64,000 bases of DNA from Victivallales bacterium (GTDB lineage: Bacteria; Verrucomicrobiota; Lentisphaeria; Oligosphaerales; Oligosphaeraceae), in NCBI GenBank assembly GCA_017535315.1, contig JAFXUD010000003.1, forward strand, positions 62,001 through 126,000, in the 5' to 3' direction. Below, piece by piece: positions 8,324-16,426 of this stretch. The notes under the pieces are model-generated. The model had not been told where the DNA came from. It searched no databases and saw nothing but the letters and a program-made list of their open reading frames with translations. Position 1 is the stretch's first letter. Every line of letters begins with the position of its first letter. Both the position numbers and the translations under genes were made by a program.

Positions 8324-9877
8324 ATGTTGACGAAGATATTGAGCGCAGCCATCTATGGTGTGGATGTGAGGACGGTCGAGGTAGAGGTAAATGTCGTGGA
8401 GGGGGTTATGAACGAGGAGGGGAAGTCTGAACGGACCACCATTGTTGTCGGACTACCCGACGCAGCGATACGCGAGAGCCGTGAACGAGTGATGAACGCC
8501 ATCATCCAGAGCGAACTTCGGTCGCCATGTGGACGAATAATCGTGAATCTGGCGCCCGCTGATTTGCGAAAGAGCGGGACAGCATACGACCTGCCTATTG
8601 CGCTGTGCGAACTTGGCTGCGTGGGGATGATACCGCCGTTGGCGTTGAACGGCATCATGGTCATCGGGGAACTGGCGCTGAATGGCAGGGTGCGTCCGAT
8701 ACAGGGTGCTCTGCCGATGGCGATGCACGCGAAGAAACTGGGGCTGAAGTGCATTATTCTGCCGAAAGAAAACGCGCTTGAGGCTGCGGCTGCGCAGGGC
8801 ATCCCCGTGATAGGCGTGAGCACGCTACGGGAGGCTGCCGCATTTTTGAGCGGTGCCATCCAGATACCCCCGCAGACGATGGACCTCTCCAAAGTTTACG
8901 ATGACATCTACACTGGGCTCCCCGACTTTGCGGATGTAAAGGGGCAGGAAAGCGCGAAGCGTGCATTGTTGATTGCGGCGGCGGGCAGTCACAACCTGCT
9001 GATGATCGGTCCGCCTGGTTCTGGAAAATCAATGCTCTGCAAGCGTCTTCAGAGCATCGTGCCACCGTTGAGCATAGAGGAATCCCTGGAGGTGACGAAG
9101 ATTCACAGCATAGCGGGGGTACTGGATGCCCGCAGTGGAATCATCACGCGGCGTCCCTTCCGCAATCCGCACCATACGGTGAGCGATGCGGGACTTGTCG
9201 GCGGGCAGGCGATACCACGTCCAGGCGAGCTGAGCCTCGCTCATCGTGGGATTCTATTTCTGGACGAACTGCCTGAATTCCGACGGAGCGTGCTGGAGGT
9301 GATGCGCCAACCGCTGGAGAATGGCGAAGTGACCCTCTCCAGGGCCTCGGGCAGCTTTGTCTTCCCCGCGAGAATCATGCTGATTGCCGCCATGAATCCC
9401 TGTCCCTGCGGCTATTACGGTTCTCATGTTCGCCGCTGCACATGTACCCGTATCATGGTAAATGCCTATCGTGGAAGAATTTCAGGGCCCTTGCTCGACC
9501 GTATCGACTTGCATGTAGAGGTGCCTGCCTTGACGGAGGCCGTCCTCACCTCGCGACGCAACGGCGAATCCTCCGAATCCATGCGCCAGAAGGTTTTTGC
9601 CGCCAGAGAAATTCAGCGGCGACGCTATGCAGGGACTGACATCAAGGACAACGCCTCACTCAACGGCAAGATCATGGACGAAATGTGCCACCTTTCTCCA
9701 GACTGCATCGCAATGATGCGCAGTATCATCAACGAACTCCAACTTTCCGCCCGCTCGTATGACAGAATTCTCCGCGTCGCGCGCACCATCGCCGACCTTG
9801 AGGGTGGTGGCGACATCACCACCCTCCACATCGCCGAAGCCGCCAACTACCGAGTTCTCGACAGACAGACGTGGTAG
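8324..9877 (+). CDS. yifB: YifB/ComM family AAA ATPase (magnesium-chelatase-like)
   Basis: 517 residues, normal for the family. Residues 1-125 form the N-terminal ChlI-like domain (GLPDAAIRESRERV). The AAA core starts near residue 205 with Walker A GPPGSGKSM, then FRNPHHTVSDAGL, Walker B LFLDELPEF and the sensor MIAAMNPCPCGYYG. The C-terminal Mg_chelatase_C domain holds the SARSYDRILRVARTIADL helix. ComM relatives are helicases that aid branch migration in natural transformation. Start chosen at ATG 8324 because AAGGAG at 8313-8318 is well spaced; an upstream GTG overlaps that site. It is monocistronic by spacing. Confidence 0.93.
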   Translation: MLTKILSAAIYGVDVRTVEVEVNVVEGVMNEEGKSERTTIVVGLPDAAIRESRERVMNAIIQSELRSPCGRIIVNLAPADLRKSGTAYDLPIALCELGCVGMIPPLALNGIMVIGELALNGRVRPIQGALPMAMHAKKLGLKCIILPKENALEAAAAQGIPVIGVSTLREAAAFLSGAIQIPPQTMDLSKVYDDIYTGLPDFADVKGQESAKRALLIAAAGSHNLLMIGPPGSGKSMLCKRLQSIVPPLSIEESLEVTKIHSIAGVLDARSGIITRRPFRNPHHTVSDAGLVGGQAIPRPGELSLAHRGILFLDELPEFRRSVLEVMRQPLENGEVTLSRASGSFVFPARIMLIAAMNPCPCGYYGSHVRRCTCTRIMVNAYRGRISGPLLDRIDLHVEVPALTEAVLTSRRNGESSESMRQKVFAAREIQRRRYAGTDIKDNASLNGKIMDEMCHLSPDCIAMMRSIINELQLSARSYDRILRVARTIADLEGGGDITTLHIAEAANYRVLDRQTW

Positions 9878-9887
9878 TTTGCTCTTC

Positions 9888-9915
9888 TTGACTTTTTGAG
9901 AAGAAGACGTATATT
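9888..9915 (+). promoter_or_regulatory. Sigma70-type promoter of the toxin-antitoxin pair
   Basis: TTGACT at 9888-9893 and TATATT at 9910-9915 with a 16-bp spacer, 37 bp upstream of the antitoxin ATG. The local sequence (ACGTATATTATATAAAA) is strongly AT-rich. Type II antitoxins often bind their own promoter, but I see no clear operator palindrome here. Confidence 0.55.
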
Positions 9916-9952
9916 ATATAAAAAACTGTACGTCATTCAAGAGGTTATTATT

Positions 9953-10213
9953 ATGGATTCGGCCAAACTAACATTGCGTCCAAGCAAGCAGGTAATTGAG
10001 CTTGCGCACAGGATTGCAGCGGAGGAACAGACAAGTATAACTCAGATGTTCACAGCTTTTATTCTTGCCCGTGGTAGTCAGAACATGCGGAAACGAATCC
10101 CGATTGGTCCATTGACACGCTCTGTTAGTGGCATTTTGAAAGTCCCAGATGGATGGGATTACAAGAGTGAAATCGAAAATATACTTGATGAAAAATATGG
10201 AATCAAGCAATGA
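9953..10213 (+). CDS. Antitoxin-like small protein (DUF6364-type)
   Basis: 86 residues starting MDSAKLTLRPSKQVIELAHR. This resembles short antitoxins of the DUF6364 group that begin with an N-terminal strand followed by a ribbon-helix-helix-like segment ('KLTLR...VIELAKRIA.E..TSIS.MF'). The remainder (PIGPLTRSVSGILKVPDGWD...IENILDEKYG) would be the toxin-wrapping tail. AGAGG in GAGGTTATTATT precedes the ATG at usable spacing, and a longer upstream frame lacks a site. Its stop overlaps the toxin start by 4 bp (ATGA), the normal arrangement for coupled antitoxin-toxin genes. The family call is by motif resemblance. Confidence 0.7.
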   Translation: MDSAKLTLRPSKQVIELAHRIAAEEQTSITQMFTAFILARGSQNMRKRIPIGPLTRSVSGILKVPDGWDYKSEIENILDEKYGIKQ

Positions 10214-10650
10214 TTGTTTTTGTTGACACCAACGTCCTTCTCGATGTCTTTCAGCAAAGGTCTCCCTATTACGAAAGTTCTGCCTTTGTATGGGGAGTTG
10301 CGGAAAAACAAAAAGCAAAAGTGTATATTTCTGCAATTAGCTATAATAATGTTTTTTATATCATTCGAAAACACTCTGGAAAAGACGCTGCTCAACATGC
10401 TATTGAAGTTTTGAACGCCACTTTTTCTCTAGCTCCACTTGATCAGATGACGTTGGGAAAGGCCGTTTGGGCACGGAAAACTGATTTTGAAGATGCCATT
10501 CAGTTTTATTCTGCTATATCTATTGGTGCAGAATGTATTGTAACCCGCAATCTTAAAGATTTTCCACAGGATGTTCTTCCTGTGTTAACTCCAGATGCCT
10601 TTTATTCGATGTATGTAGATGAGTTCTATCCCGACTTATTGAAGGAATAA
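10210..10650 (+). CDS. PIN-domain toxin (VapC-like ribonuclease)
   Basis: A 146-residue PIN protein. The first acidic motif is VFVDTNVLLDVF (Asp6), then KTDFEDAIQFYSA supplies the central acidic pair and IVTRNLKDFP the terminal Asp. These are the Mg-binding residues of PIN nucleases that cut RNA, often tRNA or mRNA, when released from the antitoxin. Length and the 4-bp overlap with the upstream antitoxin fit a complete type II toxin. The stop is 2 bp before the GH32 start, so the hydrolase may be read through from the same promoter. Codon use looks AT-richer than its neighbours, which fits horizontal gain. Confidence 0.88.
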   Translation: MIVFVDTNVLLDVFQQRSPYYESSAFVWGVAEKQKAKVYISAISYNNVFYIIRKHSGKDAAQHAIEVLNATFSLAPLDQMTLGKAVWARKTDFEDAIQFYSAISIGAECIVTRNLKDFPQDVLPVLTPDAFYSMYVDEFYPDLLKE

Positions 10651-10652
10651 GG

Positions 10653-11930
10653 ATGGTTGCTCAAACTTTTTTATCAGATGTCTTCAAACTCGCGGTATCG
10701 CGGACAACACCCGTCTCCACCATCACGATTTGCCAGGGAGGCAGGCGTTACCGCATGAATGTGCGTCTGGCGACGAGGCCTGAGGAGACGGCGTTCATTG
10801 CGGAATACAACTTGCCTGCTGATGGCGGGATGCCAGTTTCCATCGCGGGGCCGAGTGAGCTTTCCAAGGCACTGGAGCCAGCGTGGAGCGTCGAGAAGGG
10901 AGCTGCACAGAAAGCTCATTTTCACCCTGAATGTGGCTGGATGAACGACCCGAATGGCTTGTTCTTTCTTGATGGGGAATGGCATGTCTTCTACCAGTAC
11001 AATCCGCTTGGCGTCTCGTGGGATAACATGCACTGGGGGCATGCCGTCAGCAAGGATTTGAAGTGCTGGAGGCATCTGCCAATCGCCCTCCATCCCGATG
11101 AATTCGGGGTGATGTACTCGGGAAGCGCTGTTGTCGATGAGAGGGGAGTTGCTGGCTTCGGCAAAGATGCCGTTCTGCTCTACTACACGAACTGCGACGT
11201 CGAAACGCACAAGGGGACTCAGTGCCTCGCCTTCAGCACCGACCGCGGGCGCACTTTCAGGAAGTTCAATGGAGGACTGCCCATCATTGGAAACATCACG
11301 GGGGATTGCGACCGCGACCCGAACATCGCCTGGGATCCACAGGCTAATGTTTGGCGTATGGCGCTTTATCTTGGGACAGGCAGGTCGAAATCCAGTTTTC
11401 TGCTTTTTGAATCCTCCGACCTCCTCCATTGGACACCGACCGATATCTACGATATCCCTGAAGGCGCGGAGTGTCCTGGAATACGTCCCATGGTTGACGA
11501 GGCGACTGGAGACTTGCGCTGGCTGTTTACCGAGGCAAGCGGACGCTACCGCATCGGGATGGTTTTGCCCAATGGCAGAGTTTCTTTTAATGACAATAGA
11601 ACAGGGCGTTTTCTTTACGGCAACGCCTACGCAGGGCAGACCTTCTTTGGCACGCCGTTTGGAAAGACTGTCTATTTGTCGTGGATTCGCATGGCCCCTT
11701 CGCCTGAACGCCAATGGACGGGATGCCTTTCGACACCGATGGAACTCCATTTGAATAATGGCGAACTGCACGTCAGACCATTTTTTAACCTTGCTGATTA
11801 CAACACCGCAAAACTGGAAGACTATTTGGAGTTCACTCCAGAGGGTGCGGCTGGGACTGGCCGCGTCTTGACTGATACGTTTACCTGGGAGTTTTTTGAC
11901 GATTCATTGCATTTTACTGTTATTAATTGA
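10653..11930 (+). CDS. Glycoside hydrolase family 32 (fructosidase), short C-terminus
   Basis: 425 residues. GH32 signatures are clear: WMNDPNGLFFLDGEWH with the Asp nucleophile (about residue 104), CDRDPNIAWD with the transition-state-stabilising Asp, and GAECPGIRPM with the catalytic acid Glu. About 85 residues precede the propeller as an extra N-terminal beta module. The five-bladed propeller ends near residue 370, leaving only about 55 residues where a C-terminal sandwich of roughly 130-160 is usual. There is no signal peptide, so cytoplasmic hydrolysis of sucrose or short fructans is likely. AAGGA at 10642-10646 supports the ATG. The frame stops cleanly with no recognisable continuation. 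Confidence 0.88.
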   Translation: MVAQTFLSDVFKLAVSRTTPVSTITICQGGRRYRMNVRLATRPEETAFIAEYNLPADGGMPVSIAGPSELSKALEPAWSVEKGAAQKAHFHPECGWMNDPNGLFFLDGEWHVFYQYNPLGVSWDNMHWGHAVSKDLKCWRHLPIALHPDEFGVMYSGSAVVDERGVAGFGKDAVLLYYTNCDVETHKGTQCLAFSTDRGRTFRKFNGGLPIIGNITGDCDRDPNIAWDPQANVWRMALYLGTGRSKSSFLLFESSDLLHWTPTDIYDIPEGAECPGIRPMVDEATGDLRWLFTEASGRYRIGMVLPNGRVSFNDNRTGRFLYGNAYAGQTFFGTPFGKTVYLSWIRMAPSPERQWTGCLSTPMELHLNNGELHVRPFFNLADYNTAKLEDYLEFTPEGAAGTGRVLTDTFTWEFFDDSLHFTVIN

Positions 11931-11969
11931 AGATGATTTAGTTGTGGCATGGAGCCGATGGCGATTTCT

Positions 11970-14771
11970 TCAGTGTAAGAATCTTGCCGCATCCATGATA
12001 GCTTCAATCGCATGGATTTGAACCCCATTGATGGATTCCCAGGATTCCTGAACGCAGGAGTTGGGGCCTAATGGCTTTGAACCAGCCAAAACCATGCAGG
12101 GGAAATTGGGAGGATTGTCGGTGCAATAGTCGCTGTTTTCATTGGCAAGATAGGAGGGCGGGATGTTTTTGCGGCCAGAGGCTCGGCGGACGCCCTTCTG
12201 TACGCCCCCCGTCAGGACGGTACCGTTGTTGTAGCCAGGTATAGGTTCCAGGGCAATCCAGGTGGCGACCGTTTTGTAGCCGCAGCCTGCTACCAGAGAG
12301 GCACCCATTGGATTTAAGCCAGTTGTGTACATGAAGGAGAGCTCTGCCTGGTCAAGGTAGGCTCTGTTTTTGAAAACGGTTGCGGCTCGCGCCAGAAGCA
12401 CGGCATTGGCCAGCTGAGTGATGCTGGCGTGTCCATGTCCACCAGGCAGTTGCCATTTACGGAAATCAATGTTGCCATACGAATAACCGATTTGAGCGGG
12501 AAGGACGAACTCGTCCAGGAGCCGTTTGACCATTTGCCTGCACCTTTCACTGATGGGAGAATCTGGATATTGCATCACGAATTCAAGTGAGGCAATGGCC
12601 CAGCCAAGCGGGAAAACATGTTCTTCCTTCCAGTCCTTGAAGCGTTTTTCATTCAGACGCGGCTCAATGATATCGAGCATTTGAGTGAAAAACTCCACCC
12701 CCTTGTCGAAATACTCCTGTTGTCTGGTCAGCCTGAACATGGCGAGATTGTCAAGTGCAAGCATAGCCGCAAAATACTGGTGTTTTTTTGCTGTCTCCAT
12801 CTTTGGCTGGCAGGCGATGAAATCGTTGTACAGCATCATGGCGACATCCATGTATTGTTTTTGGCGTTCAGGGCTTTTTTCCGTGAGGGCATATTCCAGA
12901 ATTGCCCAGGAGCAGACGATGTCATGCCCTGGACCGACGACGACTCTGTCATCTTCGTTTCCAGGTATGTTGTCCGTTTCGGATTCAGGGCGGCAGAGGT
13001 CGATGACAATGCTGCCGTTTGGGGACATGCGCTCGATTTTATAATACATCCCTGTAGGCGTGGCCAGTTTGCATAGCCAGTCCGCCCCCCATTTCGCCTC
13101 GTCCAGCAAAGGTTCTGACGAGAGATATGCGCCTGCGCGCGCCAGATAGGCGATGACTGGGGCTGCCGCGCAGGGGAACTTGTCATAGTCGCCAGCGTCA
13201 TGCCAGCCGCCAGAGCTGTCGTGATGACCGATTATCTTTCCTCCTGCAAGGAGGTTTGGCTTGGAACGGAGCTGTCCGTCGTCCAGATGGCAGGCAGGAT
13301 GGAAGCCAGGAATGTCGAAGCCGCAGCGACTGTGGTACATGAAACTGCGGCTTTTCTCCAGAAGGTCTGTATAGAGGTCTTCTCGTATCTGGAACTCGTG
13401 GGTTTTGCACTCTTTTCCGCCGACGTTGAAAACAAGATGGTAGATTCCGCAATTCGAAGCGCTAGAGAAATCTGCCTCGAACTCTTGTCGTCCCCACTCG
13501 TCTAGTCCCATATAGTCGAGTTTGCCAGAAGCGCATTTCTTCCCCTTCTCGTTGAACAGGAGGAATCGTCCCTGCTTGTCGGGGAGCGTGCTGCGTACAA
13601 ATGCCTTTTTCACGCCTTTACGCTGGTAGCCGAGCTGGCTGATAATCGGTTCCAGAGCGGCGTTGCCGAAGCCGTCGAACATTAGGTCGTCAAACCAGAC
13701 GCTGCCCGTGTTGTCGTTGGTGTGCAGTTTGAAGCAAACATGGGTGGCACTTGGAGGCGGCTGCATAGTGACGGATAGCTGCCTCCATTCATGGGTTCCA
13801 CTTGTCATGTGAGACTGGTATGCGCCGACCAGGTCTATTCTGCTGGGAATCCTGTTGATGAAGTCACCTGCGTTGCTGCCGATGCCCATGGGGGCCCATT
13901 GGCTGTAGAAGAGCACCTCGATGTAGGTGTTGCCTGTGGCGTTTTCAGCTTTGACGTACGCGGAGAAGGTATATTCGCGCGTGGGGTCGATGACGGAGAG
14001 GATGGTGCTGGCCACCCCGCCAAGGCTGTCCTTGGAATTGGAGAGCTTGAGCGAGTAGTTCCCGTTGTGGGGAGTGGTCTTGTCCAAGGTCATTTCCAGA
14101 TTATTTTTGAGGCCTGCATTAAGCGGATGCATTTCGGTGAACTTCACCCAGTTCTTTACCTCCCCGTTTTTGATGGTCTCAAAACCAGGATTGGGGACCA
14201 GATTGGTGGGATGCGGGCCGAAATTCTCCTCCCAGTCAGGCGTGTTGAAGGCATCAGGCATCTCCGTGATAGAAAGGTCTTTTATCCAGAAATCGGCTGG
14301 ATGTGCACTGGTGAAAAGAAGGGATACGCGGAAGGACTTGACTGGCTTCGGGGGCATCATGGTGAAGGTTTCCTCTGACCATGTGCGTGAACGGCTGCGG
14401 AAGATGAAATGCGTCTTCCCCCAACCTTCAGTTGTTCCATCCATATACTCCAACTTGTCTAGAAGTAGTCCGTGATGCCAGTCGTAGGGGAACGTCTCGC
14501 CTTTGAATTGAAGAGCATAGCGTAGGGGTACTGGCTTTGTCTGGTTAAGTTCGATTATTTGGGAGTCGAACTTGAATTGCTTGAAGGGGGGAAGCACGAT
14601 GTGGATGGCCCCATCCTTCACGGAAAGGTGCTGTTTGACAACCTCTGTGTTTCCCCATTCAAGTATGTCGCCATTGGTATTTTGCTGGAAAGACGGATTC
14701 GGGATGAGATTGACCCCAGCGTATCCCAATACGCTCATCATCATTGATATCCAAAATGACTTAAGGCTCAT
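11970..14771 (-). CDS. Glycoside hydrolase family 9 endoglucanase with CBM-like and Ig-like domains
   Basis: 933 residues from ATG 14771, with AAGGAG eight bases upstream. A signal sequence (MSLKSFWISMMMSVLGYAGV) precedes two carbohydrate-binding-like sandwiches, each opening with NLIPNPSFQ or NLVPNPGFE (about 20 and 190), typical of CBM4/9. Near 380 a CelD-type Ig module leads into the (alpha/alpha)6 domain: DSSGGWHDAGDYDKF has the catalytic Asp pair, YTTGLNPMGASLVAGCGYKT is the substrate helix, and ANENSDYCTDNP probably supplies the proton donor. Acts outside the cytoplasm on beta-1,4-glucans such as cellulose, xyloglucan or mixed-linkage glucan. It is convergent with the GH32 gene. Confidence 0.9.
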   Translation of the reverse strand: MSLKSFWISMMMSVLGYAGVNLIPNPSFQQNTNGDILEWGNTEVVKQHLSVKDGAIHIVLPPFKQFKFDSQIIELNQTKPVPLRYALQFKGETFPYDWHHGLLLDKLEYMDGTTEGWGKTHFIFRSRSRTWSEETFTMMPPKPVKSFRVSLLFTSAHPADFWIKDLSITEMPDAFNTPDWEENFGPHPTNLVPNPGFETIKNGEVKNWVKFTEMHPLNAGLKNNLEMTLDKTTPHNGNYSLKLSNSKDSLGGVASTILSVIDPTREYTFSAYVKAENATGNTYIEVLFYSQWAPMGIGSNAGDFINRIPSRIDLVGAYQSHMTSGTHEWRQLSVTMQPPPSATHVCFKLHTNDNTGSVWFDDLMFDGFGNAALEPIISQLGYQRKGVKKAFVRSTLPDKQGRFLLFNEKGKKCASGKLDYMGLDEWGRQEFEADFSSASNCGIYHLVFNVGGKECKTHEFQIREDLYTDLLEKSRSFMYHSRCGFDIPGFHPACHLDDGQLRSKPNLLAGGKIIGHHDSSGGWHDAGDYDKFPCAAAPVIAYLARAGAYLSSEPLLDEAKWGADWLCKLATPTGMYYKIERMSPNGSIVIDLCRPESETDNIPGNEDDRVVVGPGHDIVCSWAILEYALTEKSPERQKQYMDVAMMLYNDFIACQPKMETAKKHQYFAAMLALDNLAMFRLTRQQEYFDKGVEFFTQMLDIIEPRLNEKRFKDWKEEHVFPLGWAIASLEFVMQYPDSPISERCRQMVKRLLDEFVLPAQIGYSYGNIDFRKWQLPGGHGHASITQLANAVLLARAATVFKNRAYLDQAELSFMYTTGLNPMGASLVAGCGYKTVATWIALEPIPGYNNGTVLTGGVQKGVRRASGRKNIPPSYLANENSDYCTDNPPNFPCMVLAGSKPLGPNSCVQESWESINGVQIHAIEAIMDAARFLH

Positions 14772-14946
14772 TATAGCAACTCCTTTTGCGTTGTTCTGGC
14801 CGTTTGCCAAAAAATATGGACAATAAAGCAACGTGAATTATTACTACGAATGTAGGATAATATAACTTCTATTTTTACGAGAACTGGAAATAGCAGAAAA
14901 AAAAAGGAAAGTCGTAGAGAAAAAGGAAGAAAAACGAGTAGTCCGC

Positions 14947-14975
14947 TTGACGTTTATGGCTTGCACCATTACATT
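14947..14975 (+). promoter_or_regulatory. Candidate promoter of hisI
   Basis: TTGACG at 14947-14952, a 17-bp spacer and TACATT at 14970-14975, about 60 bp before the hisI ATG. The region upstream (14870-14940) is purine-rich (runs of GAAAAAGGAAG) and holds no gene; it separates the divergent GH9 and hisI genes. Confidence 0.4.
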
Positions 14976-15041
14976 TTATACTTTACACTATGGTTGCTTG
15001 GCAATATGAGTGTTGCCGTAAACGACAGGAGAGCAAAATCT

Positions 15042-15425
15042 ATGGTACAATTGGATTTTTCAAAGAGCGCGGATGGCCTGATTCCAGCAATTGCGCAAGA
15101 CTGGAAAACAGGCGAGGTCCTGATGCAGGCCTATATCAACGAGGAGGCCTGGAAGAAGACCCTGGAAACGGGCGTCGCCACTTATTGGACACGCAGCCGT
15201 AAAAAACTATGGGTGAAGGGCGAATCCTCTGGCAATATCCAGAAAATCAAGGAAATTCTGGTCGATTGCGATTTGGACAGTGTGATTTTCAAGATTGAGC
15301 AGGTCGGCGGATCCGCATGTCACGAGGGCTATCCAAGCTGCTTCTTCCGTAGAGTGGAGAAGGATGGTTCCCTGACCATCATCGAAGAGCGAGTCTTCGA
15401 CCCAAAGGAAGTGTACGGGAAATGA
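15042..15425 (+). CDS. hisI: Phosphoribosyl-AMP cyclohydrolase
   Basis: 127 residues, the normal size of stand-alone HisI. The conserved path [38 protein letters not shown] and the metal-binding [14 protein letters not shown]...[12 protein letters not shown] are present; DCDLD and the CHxGYPSCF cysteines bind Zn and Mg. It hydrolyses the purine ring of PR-AMP in step 3 of histidine biosynthesis. Not fused to HisE. Start set at MVQLDFSKS because AGGAGA at 15027-15032 sits upstream, while the longer frame would begin inside the promoter. hisG follows 46 bp later. Confidence 0.95.
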   Translation: MVQLDFSKSADGLIPAIAQDWKTGEVLMQAYINEEAWKKTLETGVATYWTRSRKKLWVKGESSGNIQKIKEILVDCDLDSVIFKIEQVGGSACHEGYPSCFFRRVEKDGSLTIIEERVFDPKEVYGK

Positions 15426-15430
15426 GATTA

Positions 15431-15450
15431 TGTGCGCGCTTTCGCGCACA
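15431..15450 (+). other. Hairpin between hisI and hisG
   Basis: A perfect 8-bp stem TGTGCGCG/CGCGCACA closes a CTTT loop immediately upstream of the hisG ribosome site. It has no T-run, so it is more likely an mRNA processing or translation-tuning structure than a terminator. Confidence 0.6.
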
Positions 15451-15471
15451 CCAGATAGAGGAAAGAGAAAA

Positions 15472-16344
15472 ATGAGCATTTTGAAACTTGGTTTGCCGAA
15501 AGGCAGTCTTGAAGAGACGACGGTTGACATGTTTGCACGGGCTGGTTATAAGATAGACATCCAGTCCAGGTCCTATTATCCCTCAATTGACGATCCCGAA
15601 ATTAGCTGCGTGCTTATCCGTGCACAGGAGATGGCACGCTATGTTGAGGAAGGTTTGCTGGACTGCGGTCTGACGGGGTATGACTGGGTTGTTGAGAACG
15701 GCTCTGATGTCGTGGAAATCGCGGAGTTGGTCTATGGCAAGGTGGGACGCAAGCCCCTTCGCTGGGTGCTGGCAGTTCCGAACGATTCACCTATCGCAGG
15801 CCCTAAGGACCTGGAGGGCAAACGCATTGCCACAGAGGCGGTCGGGATGACTCAACGTTACCTGGCGAAGCATGGTGTCAAGGCCAATGTGGAGTTCAGC
15901 TGGGGCGCCACTGAGGTTAAGCCACCGCACCTGGCCGATGCCATCGTTGAAATCACGGAGACAGGTTCCAGTTTGAAGGCCAACAACTTGAAGATCATCG
16001 ACACCCTCTGCGAGACCACGACCCGTTTCATCGCCAACAAAGAGGCAGCGAAGGATCCCTTTAAGCGAAAGAAGATGGAGCAGCTGGCACTTCTTCTCAA
16101 AGCTGTGCTGGCCGCCGAGAACCGTGTCGGCCTGATGCTGAATGTCCACAAGGACAATCTGCAGGCTGTGTTGAACAAACTGCCCGCGTTGCAGCAGCCT
16201 ACCGTTGCCCACCTCTCCAATGAGGACTGGTTCTCCCTGACCACCGTCATTGACAAAGACGTTGCCAGAGATTTGATTCCCGAGCTCATGAGCGCGGGCG
16301 CTGAAGGACTGGTTGAATACAGCCTGAACAAGGTGATTCTATAA
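15472..16344 (+). CDS. hisG: ATP phosphoribosyltransferase, long form
   Basis: 290 residues, matching the self-sufficient long HisG that carries a C-terminal ACT-like regulatory domain and needs no HisZ. N-terminal LGLPKGSLEETT and GLTGYDWVVENG, then EITETGSSLKANNLKI binding the PRPP phosphate in the catalytic lobes; residues 215-290 (VGLMLNVHKDNLQAVLNKLP) form the histidine-sensing domain. First committed step of histidine synthesis. AGGAAAGAG precedes the ATG; an upstream in-frame ATG lies inside the hairpin and is rejected. Only hisI and hisG are here; hisD is 30 kb away. Confidence 0.95.
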   Translation: MSILKLGLPKGSLEETTVDMFARAGYKIDIQSRSYYPSIDDPEISCVLIRAQEMARYVEEGLLDCGLTGYDWVVENGSDVVEIAELVYGKVGRKPLRWVLAVPNDSPIAGPKDLEGKRIATEAVGMTQRYLAKHGVKANVEFSWGATEVKPPHLADAIVEITETGSSLKANNLKIIDTLCETTTRFIANKEAAKDPFKRKKMEQLALLLKAVLAAENRVGLMLNVHKDNLQAVLNKLPALQQPTVAHLSNEDWFSLTTVIDKDVARDLIPELMSAGAEGLVEYSLNKVIL

Positions 16345-16345
16345 A

Positions 16346-16415
16346 ACCGCCACGCTGAAGCGTTGCACCCAGAACAGGCCAGCGGAAACCGCCGCGTTAA
16401 CGCGGCGTAGAACAG
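16346..16415. repeat. Two copies of the CGC-hairpin/AGAACAG repeat
   Basis: Copy one (16346-16378) reads CCGCCACGCTGAAGCGTTGC followed by ACCCAGAACAGG. Copy two (16389-16415) reads CCGCCGCGTTAACGCGGCG followed by TAGAACAG. Each has a GC hairpin and then the AGAACAG tail. Related copies occur near 38.0, 46.0 and 52.9 kb. They fill the hisG-ABC gap. Confidence 0.7.
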
Positions 16416-16426
16416 TCAGAAAAAGA

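Noticed and set aside
10653-11930. GH32 gene interrupted by a frameshift at its 3' end
   Set aside because: I looked for continuing beta-sandwich sequence in other frames after 11930 and saw none, so it is described as short rather than frameshifted.
15431-15450. Terminator between hisI and hisG
   Set aside because: The stem has no T-run and lies only 22 bp before hisG, so it is listed as a hairpin, not as a terminator.
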